From: Sphaerulina vaccinii
Taxonomy: Eukaryota > Ascomycota > Dothideomycetes > Mycosphaerellales > Mycosphaerellaceae
Length of the DNA stretch: 64,000 bases
NCBI GenBank assembly: GCA_022570795.1
Contig: JAKUDP010000001.1
Span: 3,782,001 to 3,846,000 of the forward strand
Reading direction: 5' to 3'
Positions 33,413 to 43,769 of the stretch are shown here, piece after piece (positions within the stretch are counted from its first letter, which is position 1; each line of letters begins with the position of its first letter). Position numbers and translations under genes: made by a program. The notes beneath the pieces are model-generated. The model had not been told where the DNA came from and did not search any database. It saw nothing but the letters and a program-made list of their open reading frames with translations.

Positions 33413-33731
33413 AACGGTCATAATGGTGGCTTGTGCTCCGATACGGAGTTGGCCGAACTTACGAGCCGCTGCTTGATTGTTAGTCTGGGTATTCCAGTAC
33501 CTGGGAACGATATTGTTCTCCAAACTGAACTTGGCCTTGTAGAAAGATGTATATCAATACGTTGATATCTTCAGACCTGTCTCATGACAGTGTATGTTCT
33601 CCAGAATACCAGAAGAAGCCACAAGGAGACTTGTCCCTCTCATGTGAAGACGCAGCAAACATGCTGAGGTGATATACATGCTTCTGATTTTGACTCACCC
33701 GTAAGTATATGCGAGACCAACACTTGCGATC
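33413..33731. other. Short intergenic stretch, nothing supported
   Basis: Separates the zinc-finger ORF from the next start. No coding or RNA feature seen. Confidence 0.45.
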
Positions 33732-34587
33732 ATGACTGACAAAAGCGAGGATGGTCTGCAGGAGACTTCTTCGTCCTCTGGAGTCAAGAGTGTACAGGGT
33801 CGAGAGAATGCCGACTCAAATGCAACCTCTTCTGCCGATGATGTCCCTGATCTTCTCGATGATCTGGCTTTGGCCTTGGACGATGACGATAGCAGCACAA
33901 CGAAGCCAGCGAAACTGACAATAGCTGATTCCAGATATGCCACTAGCTCCATGCATGCAAGCAACTCGACTGAGCTGGACTACGACGACGCTGGTGATCC
34001 TCTAGCTGCTGTGAGCAGCAACCCTCCACGACAAGGGGTACCAGTCAGGCAGGATAAGAAGATCACCAACGCAGATAGCAAAGCCAAGAGACGGCACAAG
34101 AAGCAGAAGCTGCGAGAGAGTGTCGACTCAGTCGCCTCGCAGTCCTCACTGTTTCAAGCTCCACTGCCAGCATCGTCGCCAGTCCAAGCAAGCCCTTCTG
34201 GCGTCTTCTCCTCGCCACTGCACGTTCAGACTCCTGCTCCACTTCAACTCCACTCCAGCCCCGTACTACAGGTCTGAATACATCGCCACTGCAAGCTCAA
34301 AACAGAGATATTATCTTGAACAAACTTGGTACGGCAGTCAAGCGGCTACGTGAGGCTGGAGACGAGCAACATTTCTAAGTACCTCGCTAGCATCTTGCAG
34401 CAATTGAAGCCGGATGGGGTCGATACTCAAGAGGTGTTTTCGGGGCCAAGAAGAAATATTGCCAGAGAAGAGTATTTGGGCGGCTGTGGCGTTCTTTAAA
34501 GATACTGGCGAGAAGGATGCGCTGGGAGGTGTTTTGGCGGTTGCGGGAATGATCTGTGCTGAGGGGAAGGGGGTGTTTTGGGATTGA
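33732..34587 (+). pseudogene. Frame-shifted nuclear-type gene, unknown
   Basis: Starts with a 181-codon ORF (33732-34277): an acidic Ser-rich front (DDVPDLLDDLALALDDDD), then a basic patch (KAKRRHKKQKLRE). Good coding sequence continues past its stop in other frames: about 34245-34377 (GLNTSPLQAQNRDIILNKLG, then TAVKRLREAGDE), about 34378-34440 (YLASILQQLKPDGVDTQE) and about 34440-34587 (IWAAVAFFKDTGEKDALGGV ... FWD stop). The shifts happen without plausible GT-AG introns, so two or three single-base lesions or sequence errors are likely. Family not recognised; composition suggests a nuclear protein. Confidence 0.45.
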
Positions 34588-35018
34588 TCGTGGGAATGGA
34601 GTGGTATTCAAAGGTGAGGAGGGAGAAGTGCTATGAGATTGCTATGATTGAGAGCGAGGAGTGGTAGTCGTGGTCGTTTGTCGAATGAGTGATGCTGATA
34701 AAGCAAGATCAATATCATGAGTGGAATAGAGCTCAGGTTGGACTTGTCGTACACAGAACATGACTGACCACTCCAAGAACAGTTCGCAGAACACTACATA
34801 AGAAGTTCTTTCTCAGTAGCACAATAACAGCCACCGACGTGTACTGCAGATATCGGATCAAGATGCCGTGTTGGCTTATCGGCTGCAGAGCTCCAGCTCC
34901 ATGCGGAGTAAGTAAGTACCTAGGTCTACAACCTCCACTTCGTAGCAGTATACAGCTCATCTACTGACATAACTCAGCACACACTTTCAGTTCTCATACA
35001 TCAACCAGATCCATAAAC
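34588..35018. other. Intergenic stretch upstream of the TauD-type gene
   Basis: No supported gene; contains the promoter and leader of the dioxygenase gene. Confidence 0.45.
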
Positions 35019-36074
35019 ATGCCTCACAAAGAAGCGAACTTCACCATACGCGAATTACATCCAACATTCGCAGCTGAAGTCTCCGGCATTGACTTCTCAG
35101 AACCTATACCCGATGACACTTTCCGAGAACTTCTTGCTGCAATCGCGAAGGTAAGCATGGCATCTTCAGCAAGTACAAGACTATCGATACTGATCATTGC
35201 TATGTAGTACGGTGTCATCCGCTTTCCTCGAACAGGACTCGACGATGCCGGACATGTAGCCTTCGCAGCAAGATTTGGCGAGCTAGATGACATTACGCCT
35301 TACAATAAGGCTGGCAAGAAGCATCGACTGGACTTCCAAGAGCTGTTCGACGTCAGCAATCTGCTAGAAGATGGAAGTGTTGCCCCTCTGGACTCTCATC
35401 GGACTGCTATGAACAAGGGTAACAATCTATTCCACGTGGATAGCTCCTTCAACCCTCGACGAGGTGGATACAGTATTCTTCGAGCTCAGGAGCTGCCGCC
35501 TGCTGGTACTGGAGGAGCTACAGAGTATGCAGATACTAGGACTGCATTCGACGATCTACCTGAGGAGTTGAAGAACGAGCTTATTGAGAATGACTACGTT
35601 GCTTGCCACTCACTATACCATTCACGAAAGACTGCAGCGCCGAAGGCATTGCCAGGCATCAATCCAGAAGATCACTTCATGTCCAGACATAAGCTCGTCC
35701 AGCGACACGAGGCGAGCGGGAGGATGAATCTCTATATTGCTTCGCATGTGCATCATATGGAGGGCATATCTCCGGAGAAGTCGAAACAGCTGATCGATAT
35801 GCTGTATAAGCATGCTTGTCAGTCAAAGTACGTTGTGAGTATACCGTGGGAGCATGCTGGCGATATGATATCATGGGACAATACTTGCGTTATGCATCGA
35901 GCTACAGGTGGCAGCTTTGAGGGAAAGTATAAGCGTGGTGAGTGCTGATATACCGTGCCGACGAGGTAGTCTGCTGACGATGTCATAGATATGCGAAGAG
36001 CTACAGTGCATGATAGTAGTACTCAAGCCTGGGGCCTGAACGATCGCAGCGCAGAGCGAATGGGCTATCCATAG
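35019..36074 (+). CDS. TauD/TfdA-type Fe(II)/2-oxoglutarate dioxygenase
   Basis: 315 residues in three exons: 35019-35150, 35208-35937 and 35989-36074 (introns 57 and 51 bp). Members use Fe(II), O2 and 2-oxoglutarate to hydroxylate taurine/sulfonates, aryloxy acids or related compounds. The iron ligands are visible: H120 and D122 in FHVDSSF and the distal H274 in MHRATGG; the 2-oxoglutarate-binding Arg is in MRRATVHD of the last exon, so the second intron is required for activity. The opening FTIRELHPTFAAEVSGIDFS is typical. Cytosolic (no signal). Substrate unknown: fungal copies are often called alpha-ketoglutarate-dependent 2,4-D or sulfonate dioxygenases. Confidence 0.88.
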
Positions 36075-36190
36075 TGCATACAGCATTTAAACCTGGCCAC
36101 TCACTCCATTCCACGATGCGAGAACCTCAAGAAGGCTATTATATATAGCAGTGAGCAAGCTTCTTACTCGTTCTGATCATCACAGCAATC

Positions 36191-38666
36191 ATGAGCATAA
36201 TCGATCCTCTCGGACAACGAGCGAAGAGAGCTAAGCATCGCACGATACCGCTTCCTCCCCTGCGAGAAGAAACACTCCTTCGTGGTCCGGAGAACTACGA
36301 CACACCTCGCAGCAGAGACATCTTCAATGTTGCTCCGAGACTTGAAGCAGCGCAGTCAGTAGCCACGCCGTCCAAGCCAAGCCTCAGTCAACAATTCCTT
36401 CGACTCTTCACTATACGCGAGAGAGAAGTCAAAGAGTCGAAGCCAGTCATTCGCACCATGACCATCGAAGACTTCCAGAATCAACGCCAAACTCGCGAAT
36501 ATCAGAAAATGTTCAACCCAATCCACCGTCTCCTGCCAGAAGAACACGTCGCAGCACACAAGACAGCAGTAAAAGAGCACAACGAAGCCGCGAAACGCGA
36601 AAAGTCATCCAAGCGAAAATTCAACGGTCCCGTACCTCAACGTCCCAAACTTCCAGAAACACAGAATCTTTCAGATAAGCTCGATACAGCTTTCCTCACT
36701 CCTGTTCAAAAGGCAGTGTACGACACCATACGCAACGTAGGCAGATGCGCGACATTGACTCCTTTCACATCTTCTCAATCAGAAGATAGGAGACAGAAAA
36801 TCATGCTAGTCCATCCTGCCAATGTACAAGCACTGAAGCAAGTTCAACAAATGGTCTCGAGATTGACTCCACGAGACAAAACAAGCTTGGTCAGCGCTCT
36901 TGGAAGACTGCTTAATCCCTACCTAATGCCAACGCTTAAGGTTCTTGTCTTTCAACCAGATGTGCAAGTTACTGACAATTCTGGTTCTGGGAAGGGTTAC
37001 TCACCGGAGACGAAGGCTTTGCGGAGACCTGCGAGCTGGGAGCTGTTTTCAGGACGGATCAATGCTTCTTGGGAACAGATTAGTCCTCATCAGCCTGTTG
37101 TGGAGACTAGACAGGAGAAAAAGGATAAGAGGAACAGGAATAAGAAGGATGTGCGATTGTATGATCAGAGGAATGAAGAAGGGCAGGAGTATAAGAACAA
37201 GCCTTCGATCTTCAAGTCTTTTGAGCAGAGGGAGTTTATGCCGGAGCTCACTCTTGATTCGGATGATGAGGAAGAGGACGAAAAGAAGGGGCGGCCTCAT
37301 CTGCGGGGAGGTGGCGATGATCAGGAACATCCATATCCTTTTGAGCGAAGTGTTACTGCCTACTTGTTGCTTGGTGATTGCCACCGCTTGAAAGATGAGG
37401 AACGGGTTCCGAGAACGCTCTTCTGGCTTGCTGGAGGCCGCGTGGGCAATAGGAAGAAGGCACCGACTGCTGGGAAGCTGAGGATCCGACGCAAAGCGGA
37501 AGTAGAGAACCGTAAGAAGGTTGGGTTCGTGGGTACATTGCTCGGGTTGAGGAGACCGACAGCGAAGAAGCCTGAGGCTGCGGGGGACGATGAGAGCAAG
37601 GAGCCAGAGGAGCCACCTGCCGTAGCCGAGTAAGTCTGCCGTGATTAACGAGCTGATATGTGCTGAGATTGCTAGGATTGTAGTTGAGCAGCTTCCGCGA
37701 GATGATGCTGGCCCAGCAGATCAAGCGAATGAGTCTACCAGCACAGAGAAACTTGACGATAAGGCAGTCGAGCCGTCATCAGTCCTCGCCGCTCCAGAGC
37801 CAGGAACAGGAAACATTGCTGTCCATGCCTCCGAGAGTCCGGATAGTGTTGAGAAGCAAGAGGTTTTCAGTACAGTAGAGAAGCCTGAAACTGAAGAGAG
37901 TGCTATTGAGTCGACAGAAACTTCCACTGAGAAGGCCGAACATGATGTGAATGATTCCGAAGCCTTGGAGGACGACGAAGTTGCAGTCTCTCTAGCTGCG
38001 CCAGACTCTTCAAACACCGAGCTCGAGCTCAAGGTCGCAAAATCAGCACTTGCATCACAGGACGTGGAATCCATGAATGGTAATGAGATCCAAGTATTCA
38101 GCGAGACGATACCCGATGATCCTTCCATCGAACCGGCGAACGACGAGGCCCCGGCCACCGTCGCCTTAGAGGTTTATCGAGATGCTCCATTGCTCGATGC
38201 CGCCATACCACACCCAAGCAGCCAAACGAGCCCAGAGGACGTTGAAGATGTTGTCTCGGAAAAGCTAGCAGCGATCGATGATAACGAAGCATCCGCTGAT
38301 GTATTCGATGTCACAACGAAAGTATCTGCAAGCAGTTCAACAGAATACCTCGTGCAATCTTTGCTGCAAGTCAAGGGTGCAGATCCTCCCCTCGAGGATC
38401 TCGAAATGAATGCACCCCTCGTGGAGGCAGAGAAGCTTGCTAATAAGATCGAAGCCGTGGAGCACGAACATGGTGTCGAGGCTCGAGAGGCAGTTGAGCA
38501 GGCTAAACTAGACGGTAACGTTGATCCGGTGATGCAGCCATGCCAGGATGCTGCTCCTGAAGCTTCAGCTGCAGATGTTGAGCAGGTCGTGACGCATGTC
38601 AAAACTCCAGAAACTGTGGTTGGGGGTCATGCCAGTCATACTACGCCTGATGGAGGTGCCTCATAG
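36191..38666 (+). CDS. Large charged protein, unknown (2 exons)
   Basis: 809 residues once a 46 bp intron (37630-37675; GTAAGT, TTAAC-type branch, CTAG) joins two ORFs, giving PPAVA-E-IVVEQLP. The N-terminal 480 residues are Lys/Arg-rich with a more ordered block (TAFLTPVQKAVYDTIRNVGR, PANVQALKQVQQMVSRLTP, LVSALGRLLNPYL) and acidic spacers; the C-terminal ~330 residues are strongly acidic and Ser/Thr/Glu-rich. No transmembrane segment or signal peptide. A TATA-like stretch (TATATATAG, about 36141) lies 50 bp upstream. I do not recognise a family; the mix of a basic and an acidic half suggests a scaffold or nuclear/cytoskeletal protein. Confidence 0.7.
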
Positions 38667-39575
38667 AAGCCAGTTGCTTGACTATGTTTTTGAGCCTGAA
38701 AGTGCATTCGTTGATCATTTGGACGGAGAAGAGTGTATCCCTTACCAAGTAGCTGGTAGACCTGATTCGTGAACTATGTACAGAACATATCCGGTGCATT
38801 GATTTCGCATTCGGAAGACGATATTCGTGAACAATTGTAGCCTAGTACGCGACAAACTAATGAACAGCAAGAATGCAGCAGTAGATAGAGGTCGATGGTA
38901 GGTGTTTGAATGGAAGTGGTGTTTGAGGAAGAAGTTGAGGAAGAACAGGAGTGCAGCTTTGGGCAAGGCCGATCGACAAGCGCCAAGCCGCGCGGTGAGA
39001 TCTCACACCGCTCTCCTTCTAAACACCCTCCTTTCTAAACACCTACCATATCGACTTCCAGTGACATTACTGTGCTACGGAAACTTCAGAAATCAGCTCG
39101 TCCCATCAAAGCTGTCGAGATCGCCATGTGTCATTGCTCAAAAACCTAGTGTCGATATCAGCCAGGCCCGACATCGTCCATCGTCAAGATGGTTATTTCT
39201 TGTACGCATTGAAGACGAACTGTTACTTCCTATTACTGGCGAACAAGGAATCCCGCATCAGAATCAAAGCGATGCTGTATGCCGCAGTGGTCTTCCATGG
39301 CGAGGCGTGTATCCAGAACTGGACGATGATCAGATTTCTTCGATCATACGTTCACATATTCCTTTGCAATAATACATCAACCTACGCTGCCAGGACATCA
39401 ATGATGGCATAATGCCATTGCAAAAGAAGAAGTTCCGAAAGTGCTGCCGTCGCCGCGAAATCTTGGCGTCCCACCAAAAATTTGATCGACCGAAATCGAT
39501 ACTTCGATACCACGAACACAACAACAACAAACAACACAACTATATCGACAGAAAGCAAAAGAATGAGACGATATT
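38667..39575. other. Intergenic stretch, no supported gene
   Basis: Antisense and sense ORFs here are short and without domain. The final 20 bp include a T4 run on the minus strand (39557-39560), a possible pol III terminator for the tRNA gene at 39576-39704. Confidence 0.45.
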
Positions 39576-39704
39576 TAGCATGGGACGGTTTCGATCCGTC
39601 GACCTCCGGGTTATGAGCCCGGCCTGGAACTGGTATTAGCAACTGGACGCTTGATGGTTGAAGTTGTTGTGGTTACTCACGATCTTCCGCTGATCTACCA
39701 AGCT
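39576..39704 (-). tRNA. Initiator tRNA-Met (CAT), apparently split by a 57 bp intron
   Basis: Minus strand. 5' part 39704-39681: acceptor AGCTTGG, TA, D-stem GATC, D-loop AGCGGAA, D-stem GATC. 3' part 39623-39576: G26, anticodon arm CCGGG-CTCATAA-CCCGG, variable AGGTC, T-arm GACGG-ATCGAAA-CCGTC, acceptor CCATGCT and discriminator A. Joined, it is 72 nt, the same length as the yeast initiator. Initiator hallmarks are present: A1:T72, three G:C pairs at 29-31:39-41, A54 and A60 in the T-loop and the AGCGGAA D-loop. The two D-stem halves pair perfectly. One acceptor mismatch (T4:T69). The halves are separated by 39624-39680. B box GGATCGAAACC is intact; a TTTT lies 16 bp downstream. Confidence 0.72.
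39624..39680 (-). other. 57 bp GT-AG intervening sequence between nt 25 and 26 of the tRNA
   Basis: On the minus strand it begins GTGAGTAACC, contains TTGCTAATAC (a good branch-site match) and ends CCAGTTCCAG. Removing exactly this leaves an intact D-stem/anticodon-stem junction; a shift by one G is equally possible. It looks like the ordinary spliceosomal introns of this window (46-65 bp), not like the classical tRNA intron at 37/38. Confidence 0.6.
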
Positions 39705-40643
39705 GTGGTTTCTTCTCATTGGATGAAAGCACAAAACATGCAACCGGATATGACTGCCAAGTGTGTGACTCACATGCGAAAGCCTTTGCCACTAGCCGAC
39801 TTGGTGCAGCTGTGTCGCACTTTGGCACTACGATTGTTCTTGCAGCATTCCTAAAGACTGCTAACAGTGCACCAGTGCACTTCATCATTGTTTCACAAAG
39901 GCTACAACGCAGCAGCTTCTCTTAGTACGATGCAACAGGTCTATTGGATCATGATACACACACATCATGTCAATCGGATTTTGACACTCCTACTTCGCTA
40001 TCCACGATTCATTTACACGACACCATTGCATATCGGACAAGCCATCATTGGTACCTTCTTGTGATCGATCAGTTGTCCAACAGTATTCCGACCCGGTCAA
40101 CCAAAACGTCAATGGTGTTGGATTTGCTCCTTTCGGCAGAGTTCGTGTCCTGCTATTTGACATCCTGGCTTCGGATTCGGGAGTAACATGATCGAGGGTT
40201 GAAGTATGCCGTCGCATTGATGGCATATGATTTGTTGAGAGCGCGCGGCTGCAATGATTGATCGCAGGAAATTTTCCAATTTGAAACAGTGTTGGACGAA
40301 CTGTTTGACATGCTAGTACCGAGGAGACTCCAAACTTCGAAGTCATTTTGTCTTTGCATACACACTGTTCTGTCACAGAATGTGGCAGCAACGACATTGG
40401 CGGGTCATGGTGGTACGTTACAATTCCTTTGTCCTATTCTACCGCATTCGGCTTTTTGACCTCTTTGTTCATTTCCTTTGTCCTTTGACATGAGCTACAT
40501 ACCACAACAGGGAGGAAAGTCGCCAAGAACTCTGGACATCGCTTTACGGAAGTCCAAGAGCAGCAACTTGCTGCGGATCAAGACTAGCTATCGATAACCC
40601 GCAGCCATGCGGTCCCGGGCTCAATCGCCCATGGACTCGATCT
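39705..40643. other. Intergenic stretch, no supported gene
   Basis: Short ORFs on both strands without domains. Nothing further seen beyond the tRNA upstream flank. Confidence 0.45.
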
Positions 40644-41986
40644 CTAGCAAGCTGGCTGCGGCAAAGGCTGACCAGTAGGTGTGAAGCCCTGCAAGCCACT
40701 GTTGGCATCACTGTTCTCGAAGATGCCAACGGATCCAAAGCCAAAGGTAGCATGAGCATCATTGTCGTACATCTGGAATGACATGACACTGCCCTCCTTC
40801 CACTCGCCACCTGCATAGCAGTTGATATTGTCCTCGATCTCCTGGAAGCCACCAGCAGCATCAAACGATGGATTGGCAGGGTCAGCCTCTGCAGCAGCCT
40901 CATCGAAACGACCCTCGAAAAGATGATCAGACAGGCGTTCATGCTGGAAACTCTGTCGCTTCTCCAGACCCAAGTTGGCAAAGGAAGCAGTGATACGAGT
41001 GGCGTTGACGTGGCGACGAGATGCAATGTCCATGAGGCCATGCTTGGGATGCTCGATACGATAAATTGGAGCCCGCGCATGGAGATGCTCGTCGTCACGA
41101 CGACTTAGGGAGTGGCCATCGCTGACATAACCCATGAGTTCTGGCTCTCCGAAGTTCCTGCGAAGGATCTCAGACATGAGCCATTCATGAGCTTCTTGGT
41201 GGATGTCTTGTGAGCGTTTGGAGAAGACATTGAGACTGATCAGCTCTAATCCGGAGTTGTCCTAGCAATCAAATGCGAGTTAGCTTTGAGTAGCATGGAC
41301 GTCGGGAGGTCCGTGAGATGTCTTACCCAAGTGTTCGCGGCACTCGCAAGCCAGCCTGCACTCTGAGCTGCCTTGTAAGCAGACCCAATCGCAACAATCG
41401 TTCCAGCAATGCCGAATGCACATCCAGCAACGGAACCAGCACTGCTGTCTGTGGTCACACATCCTTGGATAGCGGTAGCAATGCCGCCAATGGTAGCTGC
41501 AAGATTGAAAGCCTGCCAGATGATGCCAACAGAGAACGGAATGATAAGCACTGCATCACTGCCAAGTGTGCTTTGTTTGCCCAAGGCCATGAGCTCGTGG
41601 GTCTGAGGCAATGGGTGCTCAGTCAAGTTGAGATAGAGGCCATTCCACTTCTCTTTCGGCGCGATATTGAACACTCCCCAGTCAAAGTCGTCCGGTGTCC
41701 ATGGCTCCTCGGCGTTACACTTCGTTGCAAGAGCAACGATGATTATTACGCTCAGCAAGAGAGCACTTCCAGTAAGACGGATCGACATGGCTCTGGTCCA
41801 GATCACGAGCTTGGTCAACTCGGCACGATCAAGGTCGACAAGGTCAAGTCCAGCGTAGTAGTCTCGAGTGCCGGTGTACACTGAACGGAAGAATGTAGGA
41901 ATTTGAGAAGGGCGTTTGATCGCCTGCCAACAGCTTCTGTAGAAAGCTCGTTCTTGCTCTGCTTCGTGCTGAGGGTAAGGAGGCAT
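40644..41986 (-). CDS. Membrane-anchored protein with secretory-type C-terminal domain, unknown
   Basis: 425 residues in two exons, 41986-41327 and 41261-40644, with a 65 bp intron (GTAAGA ... TTGCTAG). A strong hydrophobic segment near residue 85-105 (SALLLSVIIIVALATKC) follows a ~75-residue cytosolic-type front; further hydrophobic, Gly/Ala-rich stretches follow (VLIIPFSVGIIWQAF, AGCAFGIAGTIVAIG). The second exon encodes a soluble domain with dibasic sites (SRRDD, EKRQS) and ends NCYAGGEWKEGSVMSFQMYD ... QPAC. I know of similar uncharacterised fungal proteins but no function. The start is the ATG at 41986, preferred over the in-frame upstream one (42061) because the extension is Pro-rich and unconserved in look. 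Confidence 0.7.
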
Positions 41987-42771
41987 GATGTGGCCTTCAC
42001 TTATATGCTCTCGGGGGGGGTGGAAGGGCTCTGGTCGCAGGCACGGCTTGGGGGTCAGCACGCTTGGTGGGCTGTTGTCTTGCAGAGTAGCATTGATCCT
42101 TCAGTTATCGTCGGCAATGTGAAACGGGTCCTCATTGGTGTTGAGCCGCAGGAATACTGCTCGTCTGCGTGCAGTATGAGAGGCTGAGATCCTACAGTAT
42201 GGGCGTCCGTATGTGCGCAATGCCCTACGGGCTGAGTCAGTATCGCAAAGAGTAAAGCCATGCCGAACACGCTACTCCTAGGCTGAACAAGATCGAAGCA
42301 CAAGACGGAAACTGTTGCCGTAGCGCGAAGCTAAGTCTGTATAGCCAACACTAAAGTGATGGTCAGCAATCCTCCGATAGGTGCTTGCATACCTAATCCG
42401 GCAGCTGGGGTTGCTGTATACCACGTCCAAGATCGTACATATGAGCACAATCTGCCAATCAGATCGACGAACAGCAGACTCAAGTCGACATTGTGAGACT
42501 TACCGTGCACGTGTTAGCTGGTCAATGTCCATCACGCACAAATTTGGATCAGCTCGATGAGATCATAGCCCAACTGTCTTGATACCACCATTAGCGTAGG
42601 ATGAAGTTTGCACAAACATATGCATGTGTTCACATGCCACCTAGCCGAGCGTGTACAGCTACGCTCCTATGAGCAAAAACGTCTCCGAAATACATCCTAA
42701 AGGAGCAATTGCTCTGGATGAAGCTATATTTGCTCGATCGCACGTGTGCTTGTCGTACCTATCGAGTATCG
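41987..42771. other. Intergenic stretch, no supported gene
   Basis: Contains a G9 run at about 42006-42014 but no convincing gene. Confidence 0.45.
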
Positions 42772-43130
42772 TCAACATGCATCATAGTGGCCTAAGTGCA
42801 CTGGACTGCTCGTGACTGGCACCTTTTCCGACATGAGCCCTGCTCGCCAGGCGCGTACATAGTAGTCGGCGAAATGTCTTCCCAGCCGAGGATCTTCCAC
42901 GCGAGCCAACGATGATCCGATGCCATGCAGAAGGATCGTTACATCGTGGCCATGTCGATCAAGCATAGCGTAACGAGCTTGATATGCTTCGAACAGCTTC
43001 GCATGCTTAGTCGTGACCATGTTGGCGCTACTCCTGCATGGCATGTCTTGGCACGCAGTAACAACTGCGAAGTGAAGGATGGCTAAGATGATCGTCGAAG
43101 TTCTTGCTACATGCAGACGATGAAGCTGGA
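42772..43130 (-). pseudogene. Small secreted-type protein copy B, start unclear
   Basis: The minus strand has a 90-codon ORF (43044-42772; VTTKHAKLFEAYQAR ... HYDAC). In the same frame upstream a signal-peptide-like stretch is open (TSTIILAILHFAVVTAC, about 43110-43060), but no ATG opens it; an ATG two frames away (MSSFIVCM) meets a stop. So either an intron is missed or the start is lost. The TTKHAKLFEAYQA phrase matches copy A at 43172-43741. Confidence 0.35.
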
Positions 43131-43171
43131 CATCGCGTCCCTAAAGGATTGCAACTTGATGCGGCTGAGAA

Positions 43172-43741
43172 CTAGAGTAGCATGACCACCCACCATGTGC
43201 TCTCCACCGCTTCACAAGTACTGACGAACTCGCCATATGCCGAGCCTTTCACGATTCTCAAGCAGTCTGCCACACCTCCTCTTCGACCTTTGGGCCATGT
43301 CGAGGCCGAGAGAGCTTGATATGCATCGTAGAGCTTCGCGTGCCTAGTCGTGCGCACTCCAGAAATGCAGTTATGGCTTGGCATGCATGTATATTCGGAG
43401 TGATAACCAGAACCAGCAAGATCGTCGCAGAACATGCAGCTGCGATTACCTACTGTACGATTGTCAGCGACCCCAGGATTGTAAGCACGCTGTAGGTGAT
43501 CGTCAGAGTAGCGACTGTAGCACTGCCAGTGGGTTCCTCGCTCCATCCTGGACCACCGATGACGAGACATGAGTACAGCCACTGGCAGACTCGGCTCCTG
43601 TAAAACGAGCGCTGATTGCTCGTCCCTGATAGGTCGTAGTCTCTTCCCAACGCGGACTTTACTGACGAGATCGATGATGAGAGGCGGTAAGCAATAGGCA
43701 TTGATAGTAGAGAGTTGGAGATCTGAGTTGTGCCTACCCAA
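43172..43741 (-). CDS. Small-protein copy A, diverged duplicate of the neighbour
   Basis: A 189-codon minus-strand ORF whose middle (TTRHAKLYDAYQALSAS) parallels copy B's TTKHAKLFEAYQARYAM, and DNA similarity runs across about 150 bp including upstream sequence (CTGCATGT ... CGACGATC). Several Cys cluster in SCMFCDDL and YTCMPSHNC. The N-terminal part of the ORF is not convincing and the real gene could be shorter or spliced. Family unknown; a duplicated small secreted protein is the best guess. Confidence 0.35.
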   Translation of the reverse strand: MGRHNSDLQLSTINAYCLPPLIIDLVSKVRVGKRLRPIRDEQSALVLQEPSLPVAVLMSRHRWSRMERGTHWQCYSRYSDDHLQRAYNPGVADNRTVGNRSCMFCDDLAGSGYHSEYTCMPSHNCISGVRTTRHAKLYDAYQALSASTWPKGRRGGVADCLRIVKGSAYGEFVSTCEAVESTWWVVMLL

Positions 43742-43769
43742 GTCAGCAAGCCTCTCGTTCCCCTTTGAC

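Noticed and set aside
39576..39622. LTR primer-binding site complementary to initiator tRNA
   Set aside because: The sequence lacks the complement of the CCA end and covers the whole 3' half including the anticodon arm; with the matching 5' half nearby it is a tRNA gene, not a PBS.
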